39,070 bases of DNA, taken from a virus. Positions 1 to 7,780 of the stretch are shown here, piece by piece. The stretch lies in the IMG/VR virus record IMGVR_UViG_3300044846_002851, positions 1-39,070 of that record; one strand, given 5' to 3'. The notes under the pieces were generated by a model that did not search any database, had not been told where the DNA came from, and saw nothing but the letters and a program-made list of their open reading frames with translations. Numbering within the stretch: the stretch's first letter is position 1; each line of letters starts with the position of its first letter. The position numbers were made by a program, and so were the translations under genes.

Positions 1-41
1 TCTGTTATTTCAGGTAATTGAGATATTGGTAAATTTGACAT
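1..41 (-). CDS. Start of a probable tail fibre or appendage protein (partial)
   Basis: Only the first 13 codons lie in the window. The ATG is at 41-39 on the minus strand and the reading MSNLPISQLPEIT runs off the left edge. Short openings of the type NLPISxLP are familiar from fibre and appendage proteins of T4-like phages of marine and freshwater bacteria, so a fibre role is suggested by that resemblance and by the adhesin gene 20 bases upstream in the same direction. The start codon is preceded by an A-rich stretch and no Shine-Dalgarno sequence. Function is not proven by so short a piece. Confidence 0.5.
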   Translation of the reverse strand, partial: MSNLPISQLPEIT

Positions 42-61
42 TTTTTTATATTTTTTTTGTT

Positions 62-2206
62 TTATTGGATTATTAATTTTCCATCATTTTCTTGTAAAAT
101 AAACCCTCCATTTTCTTGTAATAAAAAATTTTCAACTATAGGGGTTGGTGTTGGCGTAGGTTGAATTAATTCATAATACAAATCATTACTTGGTATAGAG
201 AGATAATTTAAATCATTATCTGGAATAAAAATGTAAGATAAATTATTATCAGGAATAAAACTGTAAGTTAAATCATTATCCGGTATAAACTCATATGTTA
301 AATTACCCTCAGGTATTTCAATATAATATAAATCATTTACAGGAATAACAATTCTACAATCTTTACAATCAGGATTTAATAAATCGTATTTTAACTTTAA
401 TAAATTAAAGTTATGTTTTATTTGAGATGCGTTTAATGGTTCGGTGTACATTCTAAATGCACTGATATCACCAATCATACTACCCCCAAAATATTCTTCC
501 AACTTAATATGAGTTGTAAGACCTGAGTAAATTGTATTATCTAAATCGTGTGTTGTTAAACATTCAGGGTCTTGTTGATAAACGATATCATCAATTGTCG
601 GAGGGCATCCACCCGAAAAAGTTAAGTTATCATGAAGACCTTGAGTTCCTCCACCTAACGAAATATTATATCCAACCCCAATTTGTTTTTCTTTTGGAGT
701 ATCTAATAATCTTGGGATTATCTCTTCAAAATTTTCCGCAACCATGAACAATTTACCATTCACATAGAACTTCATTGTTCCTAATCTATATTTTTCTTCG
801 GCAGTCCAATTATCGTTGAATGTTACAATTTCTGTTGTTGCAGGGTCGTATTTTTCCTCGTGAGTAATTGGTGGCTCGATTAAACTAATACTATTGTTCG
901 CAGTTGTCGCAGTATAAATTTCTTTAACAATTAATCCAAGACCTCCTTTATTATTTAAATCACAGGCATCAAACCATTCGTTTCGTTGAAACACCGCATC
1001 TATTTGAACCCAATGTTCAACATTTGAATAAGTCGTACCACTACAGTCATCAAAGATTCCTCTTGTTGAGCACCACTCCGTAACTGATGTTCCGGTTGTA
1101 TAGGTCACCCCTGTCAAACAAGTTCCTGTTGTTTCACATCCTCCGGTAATTCTATATGTTTTTACACATAACCTTGGACTTCCTGTATCTCCACTTAACC
1201 TTAAAGATAATGCATTTGAAACCCCATCGTATAATGGGTCGGTTTCCGGATATTGTGCAGATACTTCACATTCACAAGAACAACCACAACTACAATTGTA
1301 TGAGGTACCACCTGATTGTTGATAAACTTTTAAACAATCGTGAGGGTTACTACCTAATAAACTACAAGCACAAGTATCCATGCAGGTTAAACCTGAAGTA
1401 ACTCTTGTGTATCCCGAATCTTGTTTTGGGGAACCGTCTGCGTAGTGATAGAATTTGTTTTCCGCTCTCGCTCCCATATAAAAGAATGTTCCTTTGTTAT
1501 TTGGGTATCGAGAATTCAAACCAACAGATGTATCACCGGTCCATCTATATCTTAACATAAATTCGGCGCTCCAACCTAAATTAGGTCTTTCAGGGAAAAT
1601 TTGGTAATCATAACCAGCAACCTTGTAAAATCCTTGGAAGAATCCACCATCTAATCTCGCAACATATCCAATATCACCTCCGGCATTGTTGTACGATAAA
1701 TCATACGAATATGAATTATCATTCCATAATCTATTCTGTGATGTTGTGAACCCAGTAATTGGGTGCATTTTCATCCTTCTATCGTATTTGTATCTACTAA
1801 ATTTGTCTGATTGTGTAGTATAAAGTCCTGTATTAATTTGAATTGTTTCACCGGACATATGTTTTACCAAACCATTATCAATCCCTGTTAAACCAACATC
1901 ACATAAGTCAGTTATAATAGGACAAAAATTCGGGTCAGTATCCGTTGGGTTCCAATAATTTTCTGACACAATAGTTTCATAGTCAAACGTACACGCACTT
2001 GTCGTACATAAAGTTGTTCCTGAACTATTGAAATTGAATTTAAATGGCATTCTATTACCATCCAATTCCCCGATTAGTAAAGGTGAAAACACAACCTCTT
2101 GGTCGTAATCTTTTTCGTCTGAAGCAAGACAAATGTCCGTGATTTCATTCGCCGGTTTTAGACCCCATCGTCTAAAATTATACTGATTAATGTTTTGATA
2201 TGCCAT
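62..2206 (-). CDS. Tail adhesin/fibre protein with LamG-type lectin fold and C-terminal decapeptide repeats
   Basis: This 714-residue protein is probably a receptor-binding or decoration protein on the tail or head. I chose the ATG at 2206 (MAYQNINQYN) over an upstream in-frame TTG. The second half resembles concanavalin A-like/LamG lectins: a strand reading KFYVNGKLFMVAENF and a closing segment GDISAFRMYTEPLNASQIKHNF are typical. A cysteine-rich stretch in the middle includes YNCSCGCSCECEV. The C-terminus has six ten-residue repeats (consensus xxIPxNDLxY), a PTPTPTP linker and a tail with two LQEN motifs, which I recall from ends of other Bacteroidota phage appendage proteins. It lies upstream of the partial fibre gene on the same strand. 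The lectin call is by motif only; the ligand is unknown. Confidence 0.7.
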   Translation of the reverse strand: MAYQNINQYNFRRWGLKPANEITDICLASDEKDYDQEVVFSPLLIGELDGNRMPFKFNFNSSGTTLCTTSACTFDYETIVSENYWNPTDTDPNFCPIITDLCDVGLTGIDNGLVKHMSGETIQINTGLYTTQSDKFSRYKYDRRMKMHPITGFTTSQNRLWNDNSYSYDLSYNNAGGDIGYVARLDGGFFQGFYKVAGYDYQIFPERPNLGWSAEFMLRYRWTGDTSVGLNSRYPNNKGTFFYMGARAENKFYHYADGSPKQDSGYTRVTSGLTCMDTCACSLLGSNPHDCLKVYQQSGGTSYNCSCGCSCECEVSAQYPETDPLYDGVSNALSLRLSGDTGSPRLCVKTYRITGGCETTGTCLTGVTYTTGTSVTEWCSTRGIFDDCSGTTYSNVEHWVQIDAVFQRNEWFDACDLNNKGGLGLIVKEIYTATTANNSISLIEPPITHEEKYDPATTEIVTFNDNWTAEEKYRLGTMKFYVNGKLFMVAENFEEIIPRLLDTPKEKQIGVGYNISLGGGTQGLHDNLTFSGGCPPTIDDIVYQQDPECLTTHDLDNTIYSGLTTHIKLEEYFGGSMIGDISAFRMYTEPLNASQIKHNFNLLKLKYDLLNPDCKDCRIVIPVNDLYYIEIPEGNLTYEFIPDNDLTYSFIPDNNLSYIFIPDNDLNYLSIPSNDLYYELIQPTPTPTPIVENFLLQENGGFILQENDGKLIIQ
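173..352 (-). repeat. Six 30-bp tandem repeats encoding decapeptides
   Basis: The minus strand encodes IVIPVNDLYY, IEIPEGNLTY, EFIPDNDLTY, SFIPDNNLSY, IFIPDNDLNY and LSIPSNDLYY in succession. Length is exactly ten residues in every copy and the DNA copies are visibly related, with the middle four closest. Alternating hydrophobic residues around an IPxNxL turn suggest a beta-strand-turn stalk just before the C-terminal tip of the adhesin. Confidence 0.9.
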
Positions 2207-2212
2207 ATACAA

Positions 2213-2257
2213 TTGATAAATACCTTGATTCGTAGTATTTATAATTAAAAAGAATAG
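2213..2257. promoter_or_regulatory. Divergent intergenic region with paired late-promoter-like motifs
   Basis: This 45-base region separates the minus-strand adhesin from the plus-strand block. It contains TATTTATA on the plus strand at 2236-2243, 14 bases before the ATG at 2258, and TATTTATC on the minus strand at 2222-2215, 8 bases before the ATG at 2206. The plus-strand copy matches four other copies in the window in sequence and spacing. The minus copy is imperfect and closer to its gene. Because TATTTATA is the reverse complement of the T4 late element TATAAATA, orientation of the signal is open. Confidence 0.5.
2236..2243 (+). promoter_or_regulatory. Candidate phage late promoter TATTTATA
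   Basis: TATTTATA followed by ATTAAAAAG lies 14 bases before the ATG at 2258. The same octamer with 13-15 bases to the start codon precedes the genes starting at 28303, 31854, 34512 and 36102. It would serve the gene starting at 2258 and possibly the long co-directional block after it. Confidence 0.5.
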
Positions 2258-3070
2258 ATGATTAGCGTAGACACAGAATTTTATTCATCACCTTATTATT
2301 TTCTTATCAGAGATAAGGGGGATAAATATTCCTTATATTTCTCTGCAGAGGAAACGTTAACTGAAGCTCGTAAAAAAGACGAGGTTATCCACTTTGATAA
2401 AAAGAAAGGAAAGAAAGTTAAAAATTATTTGGAAAAAACCGTAAAAGACAAAAAAAAGAAATCAACCAAAACACTTAAAACTGATTTGGAAGAATTGGTG
2501 AATTCAGACGGTGCTATGTCAAACTCAGCAATTCCAATTCTTGACCCAAAACTTCACCCAAAGAAAACGATGGACCAAACCGTAGCTGCGGCAAGAATCA
2601 CCAACGACCCTATTGCTCGTGGTTATAGAAGTTATTATGGTGAGTCAGTTGAAGAAATTGAAGAAATTGATATGTCAGGAGCTTTTGGTTATGAAGAAAC
2701 TGAAGATATGGATGGGAAAGACACTTTTGAATATTTGGTAAACGATATGGGAATGGAACCGGAAGATGCTGAAGAAAGAACAAAACAAAAAGGCCAAGAC
2801 CCAACAGGTAATAAAGATAAAAAGTCCCCTTATTATAAGGACCCAAATTTTATAACAAGAGCAACTCTTTCTGAAATACAAAAACAAAAGGCAATTAAAG
2901 TTGTTGAAGATTTATTAGTTAAGAAAAAATCATCAAACAATGCCGATGTAAATAAAAAAGAATTAGAGACTTCAAGAATGTTAAAAAGAAATTTAACGGT
3001 TTTGAAAAAACAAGCAGAAAAAGAAGGTATTTCAGTTTCGGAATTAATTAAAATGTTAAAAAGTGAATAA
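2258..3070 (+). CDS. Hypothetical phage protein, charged, probably virion-associated
   Basis: I do not recognise this 270-residue protein. It opens with a short beta-rich part (residues 1-35), then a lysine-rich stretch (about 35-75, with KKKGKKVKNY and KDKKKKS), an acidic central part with a VEEIEEIDMSG segment, and a helical C-terminal third. The composition suggests a nucleic-acid or core-associated structural protein, but that is inference. It follows a candidate late promoter and overlaps the next gene by 8 bases, so it probably heads the plus-strand operon. Confidence 0.65.
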   Translation: MISVDTEFYSSPYYFLIRDKGDKYSLYFSAEETLTEARKKDEVIHFDKKKGKKVKNYLEKTVKDKKKKSTKTLKTDLEELVNSDGAMSNSAIPILDPKLHPKKTMDQTVAAARITNDPIARGYRSYYGESVEEIEEIDMSGAFGYEETEDMDGKDTFEYLVNDMGMEPEDAEERTKQKGQDPTGNKDKKSPYYKDPNFITRATLSEIQKQKAIKVVEDLLVKKKSSNNADVNKKELETSRMLKRNLTVLKKQAEKEGISVSELIKMLKSE

Positions 3071-3539
3071 AGACCTATACAATTCATCCAAAGGTGAAAT
3101 CGAATTTCCTAAAGAGAAAAAGGAACATATGAAAAAATGTTTTCATATGGTTAAAGGTGCCGATGAAAATACGGAAGGTTTTAACAGAAATAAGGAATTA
3201 CAAAATCAAAACTTTATTGAATATAAACAATTAAAGAGAATTAAAAACTTCTTTGATAATTTTATTGGTAATCAAAATGAACCTTCATTTATTTTGAATG
3301 GTGGTGTCGTTATGAAAAATTGGGTTAATGATGAACTTCGTAAAATGAGAGAATTTGGTGACTTAACCAAACGAAACAAAAAAGACACGGGAATGCAAAA
3401 CGCATACATCAAACCTCACGAGAAAAAAGATTTTACAAATGTAAGAAAATCTCAAGAGCATTCAAAAACTGTTGAACGATATGATGAGGCGGTTACGAGC
3501 ACCTTGAAAAGAATAAATGAAATAATGTTAAAATTATAA
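3063..3539 (+). CDS. Conserved phage protein of unknown function (LNGG/MKxWVN type)
   Basis: This protein has 158 residues from a GTG start that overlaps the stop of the preceding gene. An ATG at 3129 would remove the first 22 residues, but KGEIEFPKEKKEHMKK looks like the front of the conserved part, so I prefer GTG. Recognisable patches are ENTEGFNRNKELQ, QLKRIKNFFDNF and ILNGGVVMKNWVNDELRKMR. I associate this pattern with a recurring family of unknown function in marine T4-like phages. It is almost entirely helical and charged. It is translationally coupled to its neighbours. Confidence 0.65.
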   Translation: MNKDLYNSSKGEIEFPKEKKEHMKKCFHMVKGADENTEGFNRNKELQNQNFIEYKQLKRIKNFFDNFIGNQNEPSFILNGGVVMKNWVNDELRKMREFGDLTKRNKKDTGMQNAYIKPHEKKDFTNVRKSQEHSKTVERYDEAVTSTLKRINEIMLKL

Positions 3540-3541
3540 TT

Positions 3542-3841
3542 ATGGCAACAGAAATTACAGTAGATTTATCACAAAATGTTGATAACAATCTTTCAGCAAT
3601 TGCTGAGATGGAAAGAGCAAAATTAATACCTAAAAATGACTTTAACGCGGTAGGTAATGAATATTCATCAGTAAATAAAGATGCCCTTGCTGATGGGGAT
3701 AATAAAGGTAGAGGAACAGGTGTGTTTCTTGACGTGTATAATACCGCCGCAGGTACTGCTCAAGATATTATCGAAAGAAAAGACGACATTAAAATAAATA
3801 AATTTAATTCATCTAACACTTATCCGAACTTTCAACTATAA
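3542..3841 (+). CDS. Small hypothetical phage protein
   Basis: This 99-residue protein begins MATEITVDLSQNVDNNLS and ends SSNTYPNFQL. No domain is recognised. It lies 2 bases after the preceding stop and its own stop overlaps the next start by one base (TAATG), so it is part of the same translation unit. The middle is polar and glycine/aspartate-rich (ALADGDNKGRGTG), which suggests a flexible segment. A small structural or assembly role is possible from context only. Confidence 0.6.
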   Translation: MATEITVDLSQNVDNNLSAIAEMERAKLIPKNDFNAVGNEYSSVNKDALADGDNKGRGTGVFLDVYNTAAGTAQDIIERKDDIKINKFNSSNTYPNFQL

Positions 3842-4500
3842 TGAAATTACAAGAATCTCTTAAAGGTTTAATATTAGAAATTGCTTCTATTGAAAGTGTT
3901 ATTGACTCAATCAAAAAGAAGCAAGTTATCGCTTTATATTATACTGGTGACTCACCGGGTGGTGATGGTTTAAGAACCATTGAACCTGTGTGTCTTGGTG
4001 TTAGTAAAGCAGGTAATAAAGTTTTAAGAGCTTGGGATTACGAAGGGGCATCTCATACCGCAACTTTAGGTACCCAACCATTACCCGGTTGGAGACTTTT
4101 TAGATTAGATAAAATAACTTCATATAAACCAAATGGACAAGTGTTTAATGAAATGAGACCAAATTTTAATCCAAATGGTGATAAAAGTATGGTTTCAATA
4201 ATTACATTGGCAAATTTTGGAGAACCGGCACAACCATCAATAATTCCACAAGAATTACAACAACCTCAACAAACACCTGAAACACCACAACCAAACAATG
4301 ATGCCGTTATTGATAGAACTATCGATTCATTAACAAACGAGTTTACACAGAAATATGGTGACGGTGGATTTGATTTATCTAAATCAGCTGAAGCATTCAA
4401 ACGAATTTACGCGGCAATAGAATCAGAAACCGGAAATAAATTAACAGACGCCGAAAAAGCTTCATTAAGAACAATAATAACAAACAAATTACAAAAATAA
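3841..4500 (+). CDS. Stand-alone WYL-like domain protein
   Basis: The 219-residue protein has a WYL-like beta domain at about residues 20-105: an opening helix ending in KKKQVIALYYTGD, strands around RTIEPVCLGVSKAGNKVLRAW, and a closing RLFRLDKITSYKPNG, matching the order of features in WYL domains (basic residues, then FRLDRI). WYL domains usually sit behind a helix-turn-helix and sense ligands or nucleic acid. No such DNA-binding domain is present here. After a Pro/Gln-rich linker (residues 130-157) there is a helical C-terminal domain. The N-terminus MKLQESLKGLILEIAS resembles the short amphipathic leaders of other proteins in this window. The WYL call is by eye and moderate. Confidence 0.6.
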   Translation: MKLQESLKGLILEIASIESVIDSIKKKQVIALYYTGDSPGGDGLRTIEPVCLGVSKAGNKVLRAWDYEGASHTATLGTQPLPGWRLFRLDKITSYKPNGQVFNEMRPNFNPNGDKSMVSIITLANFGEPAQPSIIPQELQQPQQTPETPQPNNDAVIDRTIDSLTNEFTQKYGDGGFDLSKSAEAFKRIYAAIESETGNKLTDAEKASLRTIITNKLQK

Positions 4501-4520
4501 TTTTAACCTTATAATGACAA

Positions 4521-4542
4521 AATCATAAATTCGTTTATGATT
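4521..4542 (+). other. Hairpin with 9-bp perfect stem and TTCG tetraloop
   Basis: AATCATAAA, TTCG, TTTATGATT forms a perfect stem-loop with the stable UUCG tetraloop in RNA. It lies in the 61-base gap between the WYL-like gene and the next gene, 19 bases before the next ATG. No T-tract follows, so it is not a typical intrinsic terminator. An RNA-stabilising, processing or translation-control element is possible. Confidence 0.55.
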
Positions 4543-4561
4543 ATATTAAAATTCAAAACTT

Positions 4562-5185
4562 ATGAGTGATTTAATGCAAAAATTAGCAATGTCAAACGCT
4601 AAAGCCCTTATGACCCAAACAGATAGTCCAAGAAGAATGGACTCATCATCACAACCAATGGTTCAACAATTCGACATGCCAAATGTAAAATATAACATAC
4701 CACAAGAATTCTTACAAGAAAGTCCTCAACAATCGTCACAACCATATCTTTCCTCATTACCTGTTGAAAATACTAAACCTGTTGGTGTACCTACGGTTGA
4801 TGCAATTAAAAACTCAAAACTACCGGATGAAATCAAAAAATTAATGATGGAACATCCAATTGCTCAACCAAACCAAGCACCTACAATGACAATGTCTAAC
4901 GAGTTAATTGAAAAATCAAGAAGATTAATGGGGCACAACGAAGGAAGTTATATTCCTGAATCTGCAAAACCAAAATCATCCCCTGTTCAAAAATCACAAC
5001 CAACTCAAAACACAGGAATCGATTATAAATTAATTCAAAGAATGATTAATGATGCAGTTACGAAATCATTAAAAGAAAATGGTTTGATTGCTGAAAGTAC
5101 AGAAAAATCTAACGAAACATTTAGTTTTAAAGTTGGAAAACACGTATTTGAAGGTAGAGTAACAAAAATTAAAAAAATGTCTTAA
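4562..5185 (+). CDS. Hypothetical low-complexity phage protein
   Basis: This 207-residue protein is not recognised. Residues 1-140 are Pro/Gln/Ser-rich and probably disordered, with several short helices such as VDAIKNSKLPDEIKKLMMEHP. The C-terminal part has a predicted helix (YKLIQRMINDAVTKSLKENG) followed by a compact beta ending FKVGKHVFEGRVTKIKKM. Disordered linkers joining small modules are common in phage scaffold or head-vertex proteins, so a virion-assembly role is plausible. The gene stands apart from its neighbours, with intergenic gaps of 61 and 55 bases that each contain a hairpin. Confidence 0.6.
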   Translation: MSDLMQKLAMSNAKALMTQTDSPRRMDSSSQPMVQQFDMPNVKYNIPQEFLQESPQQSSQPYLSSLPVENTKPVGVPTVDAIKNSKLPDEIKKLMMEHPIAQPNQAPTMTMSNELIEKSRRLMGHNEGSYIPESAKPKSSPVQKSQPTQNTGIDYKLIQRMINDAVTKSLKENGLIAESTEKSNETFSFKVGKHVFEGRVTKIKKMS

Positions 5186-5208
5186 CGACTTTCTTTCTAC
5201 GACATAAA

Positions 5209-5234
5209 TTATTATATTTTAGTGAATATAATAA
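5209..5234 (+). other. AT-rich hairpin upstream of the glycan island
   Basis: TTATTATATT, loop TTAGTG, AATATAATAA forms a 10-bp perfect stem directly before the first glycosyltransferase gene (ATG at 5241). There is no T-tract, so termination is unlikely. It might mark an operator, an RNA processing site or part of an AT-rich promoter. Confidence 0.4.
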
Positions 5235-5240
5235 ATAACT

Positions 5241-6452
5241 ATGTCAAAAATAAAAGTATTAGTCGTACCATCCGACAGAAGCGGAGTTGGTAAATTTAGG
5301 TCAGTTGACCCTCACATTTTCTTACAAAATCTTTATGGAGATGATTTTCATATTGATATCATCTATGACCCGTCCTATGACGATATGAACTTTTGGAAAC
5401 AATATCAAATTGTTAGTTTCCATAGAAGTATCGGTCCTGATTTTGAAAAAGCCCACGAATTAATCCAAAAATTAAATACTATGGGTATCATAACTGTTTG
5501 TGATATCGATGACTATTGGATGCCGGGTAAAGAACATCCTATTCATGACATAATTATGTTTAATAAAATAAACGAAAAGATAACTGCAAACCTTAAGGTA
5601 TCAAAATATGTCACTACAACAACCACATTATTTGCGGATGAAATTAGCAAATACAATAAAAATGTTTTTGTATTACCAAACGCGATAAATCCCAACGAAC
5701 CTCAATTTAAAGAACCAACATTAGAATCAGATAGATTAAGATTTGGATGGTTAGGAGGGTCATCTCACTTACATGATATTCAAATATTAAACGAAGGGTT
5801 TAATAAATTAACGAAATATCAAGATAAAGTACAATACGTTCTTTGTGGTTTTGACACTAGAGGTACGGTGACTGAAATTAATTCACAAACCGGAGAACAC
5901 GTAAAACGAAACATTAAACCTGAAGAAACTGTTTGGGCTCAATATGAAAAAATCTTCACACAAGATTATAAAATAGTTTCAGACAACTATAAAAAACATC
6001 TACTATTATACAATCAAGATATATTCCCTAATGAGATGGCAGAATCTTATTTAAGAGTTTGGACAAAACCAGTTACCTCTTACGCTAAGAATTATTCAAA
6101 ATTTGATGTATCTTTGGCACCAATTAAAAACCATATGTTTAACAGAATGAAATCTCAATTAAAAGTAATTGAGGCTGGATTCTACAAAAAAGCATTAATT
6201 GCCTCTAATATCGGTCCTTATAGTTTAGATTTAAAACATTGTTTGAAAAATGGTGAATTTGTGGATGGAAATGCATTATTAGTTGATGAGGTTAGAAATC
6301 ACTCTGATTGGGCAAAATATATGGAAAAATTAATCAAGAACCCTAATATGGCAAAAGACATGGGAGAAAGATTATATGAAACAGTTAAAGACAAATATGA
6401 TTTAAATATTGTAACAAAAGATAGAGCAGAATTTTATAAATCAATACTATGA
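5241..6452 (+). CDS. Glycosyltransferase, GT-B fold (GT4-like)
   Basis: The protein has 403 residues, a normal size for a GT-B enzyme transferring sugar from a nucleotide donor. The N-terminal Rossmann half starts IKVLVVPSDRSGVGKFR. A bridging strand gives VFVLPNAINPNEP, the usual boundary before the C-terminal donor-binding half, which opens RFGWLGGSSHLHDIQIL. Later, FDVSLAPIKNHMFNRMKSQLKVIEAG matches the acidic donor-ribose region of GT4 enzymes, where a Glu binds the nucleotide-sugar. No signal peptide or membrane segment is visible. It opens the glycan island and overlaps the exonuclease gene by 4 bases. Donor and acceptor are unknown. Confidence 0.8.
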   Translation: MSKIKVLVVPSDRSGVGKFRSVDPHIFLQNLYGDDFHIDIIYDPSYDDMNFWKQYQIVSFHRSIGPDFEKAHELIQKLNTMGIITVCDIDDYWMPGKEHPIHDIIMFNKINEKITANLKVSKYVTTTTTLFADEISKYNKNVFVLPNAINPNEPQFKEPTLESDRLRFGWLGGSSHLHDIQILNEGFNKLTKYQDKVQYVLCGFDTRGTVTEINSQTGEHVKRNIKPEETVWAQYEKIFTQDYKIVSDNYKKHLLLYNQDIFPNEMAESYLRVWTKPVTSYAKNYSKFDVSLAPIKNHMFNRMKSQLKVIEAGFYKKALIASNIGPYSLDLKHCLKNGEFVDGNALLVDEVRNHSDWAKYMEKLIKNPNMAKDMGERLYETVKDKYDLNIVTKDRAEFYKSIL

Positions 6453-7150
6453 TAAACATACCATTAAACAAGATTTTATTTTTAGACATTGAAACTGTTG
6501 GTATTGAACCAACATGGGAATCATTGTGTTTAAATAGACCGGAACTTTCATTTCAATTTGAGAAATATTTTGATTGGTTCCAAAAAAGATTTCCTGAAGA
6601 TGCCGATGAAGGTCCGGGTAAAATGTTTGTTAACCGAGCGGCATTAGTTCCGGAATTTTTACGAATTGCTTGTGTTAGTGTTGCGTTTGTAGCTCCTGAT
6701 GGTACTACAAAAATGGAATCATATAGTAATGTAGATGAAAAAGAACTATTAAAAGATGTTCAGAAAATGCTTCATCGTACCGGTGAATTAGGATTCTTCC
6801 TATGTGGTCATAATGTTAAAGGGTTTGATATTCCTGTTCTTGCAAAAAGAATGATTATGAATGGATTACTACCACCAAAAATATTACCAGGTCATGACAC
6901 TAAACCTTGGGAAATTAAAGCACTTGACACCAAAGAAGTTTGGCAATACGGTGGTTATGGGTCAATCGCATCATTAGAATTAATGTGTGTTTGTTTAGGA
7001 GTTGAGTCTTCTAAAAATATGGAAGTCACCGGTAATAAAGTTCACGAAGCGTTTTGGGATAAAAAAGATATCAAAGGAATTGTTGAGTATTGTGAAAAAG
7101 ACGTTGAGGTATTAATAGACGTAATTAAAAAATTAAAAGAATTAGTATAA
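6449..7150 (+). CDS. DEDDy-type 3'-5' exonuclease (DNA polymerase B-like)
   Basis: A 233-residue single-domain exonuclease. Exo I is LFLDIETVG (D13, E15), Exo II is CGHNVKGFDIP (D127), and Exo III is YCEKDV with Y214 and D218 spaced YxxxD. These four acids and the tyrosine define the DEDDy class that uses two metal ions to remove nucleotides from 3' ends. It resembles the proofreading domain of family B polymerases as a free-standing protein. No polymerase domain is attached. It begins within the stop of the preceding glycosyltransferase gene (ATGA) and its stop overlaps the start of the dUTPase, so replication/repair functions are co-translated with glycan genes. Confidence 0.85.
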   Translation: MINIPLNKILFLDIETVGIEPTWESLCLNRPELSFQFEKYFDWFQKRFPEDADEGPGKMFVNRAALVPEFLRIACVSVAFVAPDGTTKMESYSNVDEKELLKDVQKMLHRTGELGFFLCGHNVKGFDIPVLAKRMIMNGLLPPKILPGHDTKPWEIKALDTKEVWQYGGYGSIASLELMCVCLGVESSKNMEVTGNKVHEAFWDKKDIKGIVEYCEKDVEVLIDVIKKLKELV

Positions 7151-7779
7151 TGGATGGATTAGACGGATTGGGTTTTGACCCTGAAATATTAAATGATATT
7201 CAAAATCATTTTAAGAAAATACAAGAAGAGGCAGGTGTTGAACTTGATGTGGATGATGAATATCAAAGAGAATTAGAAGAGTTAATTGGTATGACATATG
7301 AAGAAATGAATGAAGATGCTGTCAAAACCTTTAAAACAAAAACTTTAAAAGTAGAGTTAATTGATAATGATGCAAAATTCCCTGAATATGCATATCCAAG
7401 TGATTCAGGATTTGACTTATTTTCAACAGAGGAAGTTATATTACAACCATTTGGACGAGCATTAGTACCAACAGGAATTAAATTATCAATACCAGATGAA
7501 TTTGAAATTCAAGTTAGACCTAAAAGTGGATTGGCAATTAATCAAGGGTTAACTGTATTAAACACTCCGGGAACAGTTGATTCCGGATATAATGGTGAAA
7601 TTAAAGTAATAATTTTCAATACAAATAACATATCAGTATCAATCCCTAAAGGAACTAAAATTGCACAAGCGGTTTTATCTCCGGTAGTAAATGGAAAATA
7701 TGTTAACTTAGTTCAAGTTAATAAGGTTAACGATGGTGATAGAGGTGATAACGGATTTGGTAGTACAGGATTAAAATAA
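7150..7779 (+). CDS. dut: dUTP diphosphatase with N-terminal extension
   Basis: The enzyme hydrolyses dUTP to dUMP and pyrophosphate, keeping uracil out of phage DNA and feeding dTMP synthesis. All five trimeric dUTPase motifs are present: PSDSGFDL (about 83-90), RPKSGLA (123-129), GTVDSGYNGEI (141-151, with catalytic Asp144), KGTKIAQAV (167-175) and RGDNGFGSTG (198-207). Usual length is about 140-150 residues. Here some 65 residues precede the core: an acidic helical region with DVDDEYQRELEELIG and a MTYEEMNEDA patch, not recognised. The gene overlaps the exonuclease stop by one base. Confidence 0.93.
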   Translation: MDGLDGLGFDPEILNDIQNHFKKIQEEAGVELDVDDEYQRELEELIGMTYEEMNEDAVKTFKTKTLKVELIDNDAKFPEYAYPSDSGFDLFSTEEVILQPFGRALVPTGIKLSIPDEFEIQVRPKSGLAINQGLTVLNTPGTVDSGYNGEIKVIIFNTNNISVSIPKGTKIAQAVLSPVVNGKYVNLVQVNKVNDGDRGDNGFGSTGLK

Positions 7780-7780
7780 T

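Noticed and set aside
173-352. Diversity-generating retroelement template or CRISPR-like array
   Set aside because: Repeats are in-frame coding decapeptides without spacers, and no reverse transcriptase or Cas gene is present in the window.
532-1401. Plus-strand open frames within the adhesin gene
   Set aside because: Antisense to the adhesin with no start context or recognisable product.
4521-4542. Hairpin considered as a terminator
   Set aside because: No T-tract follows, and the sequence is AT-rich with genes continuing in the same direction; listed instead as an RNA hairpin.
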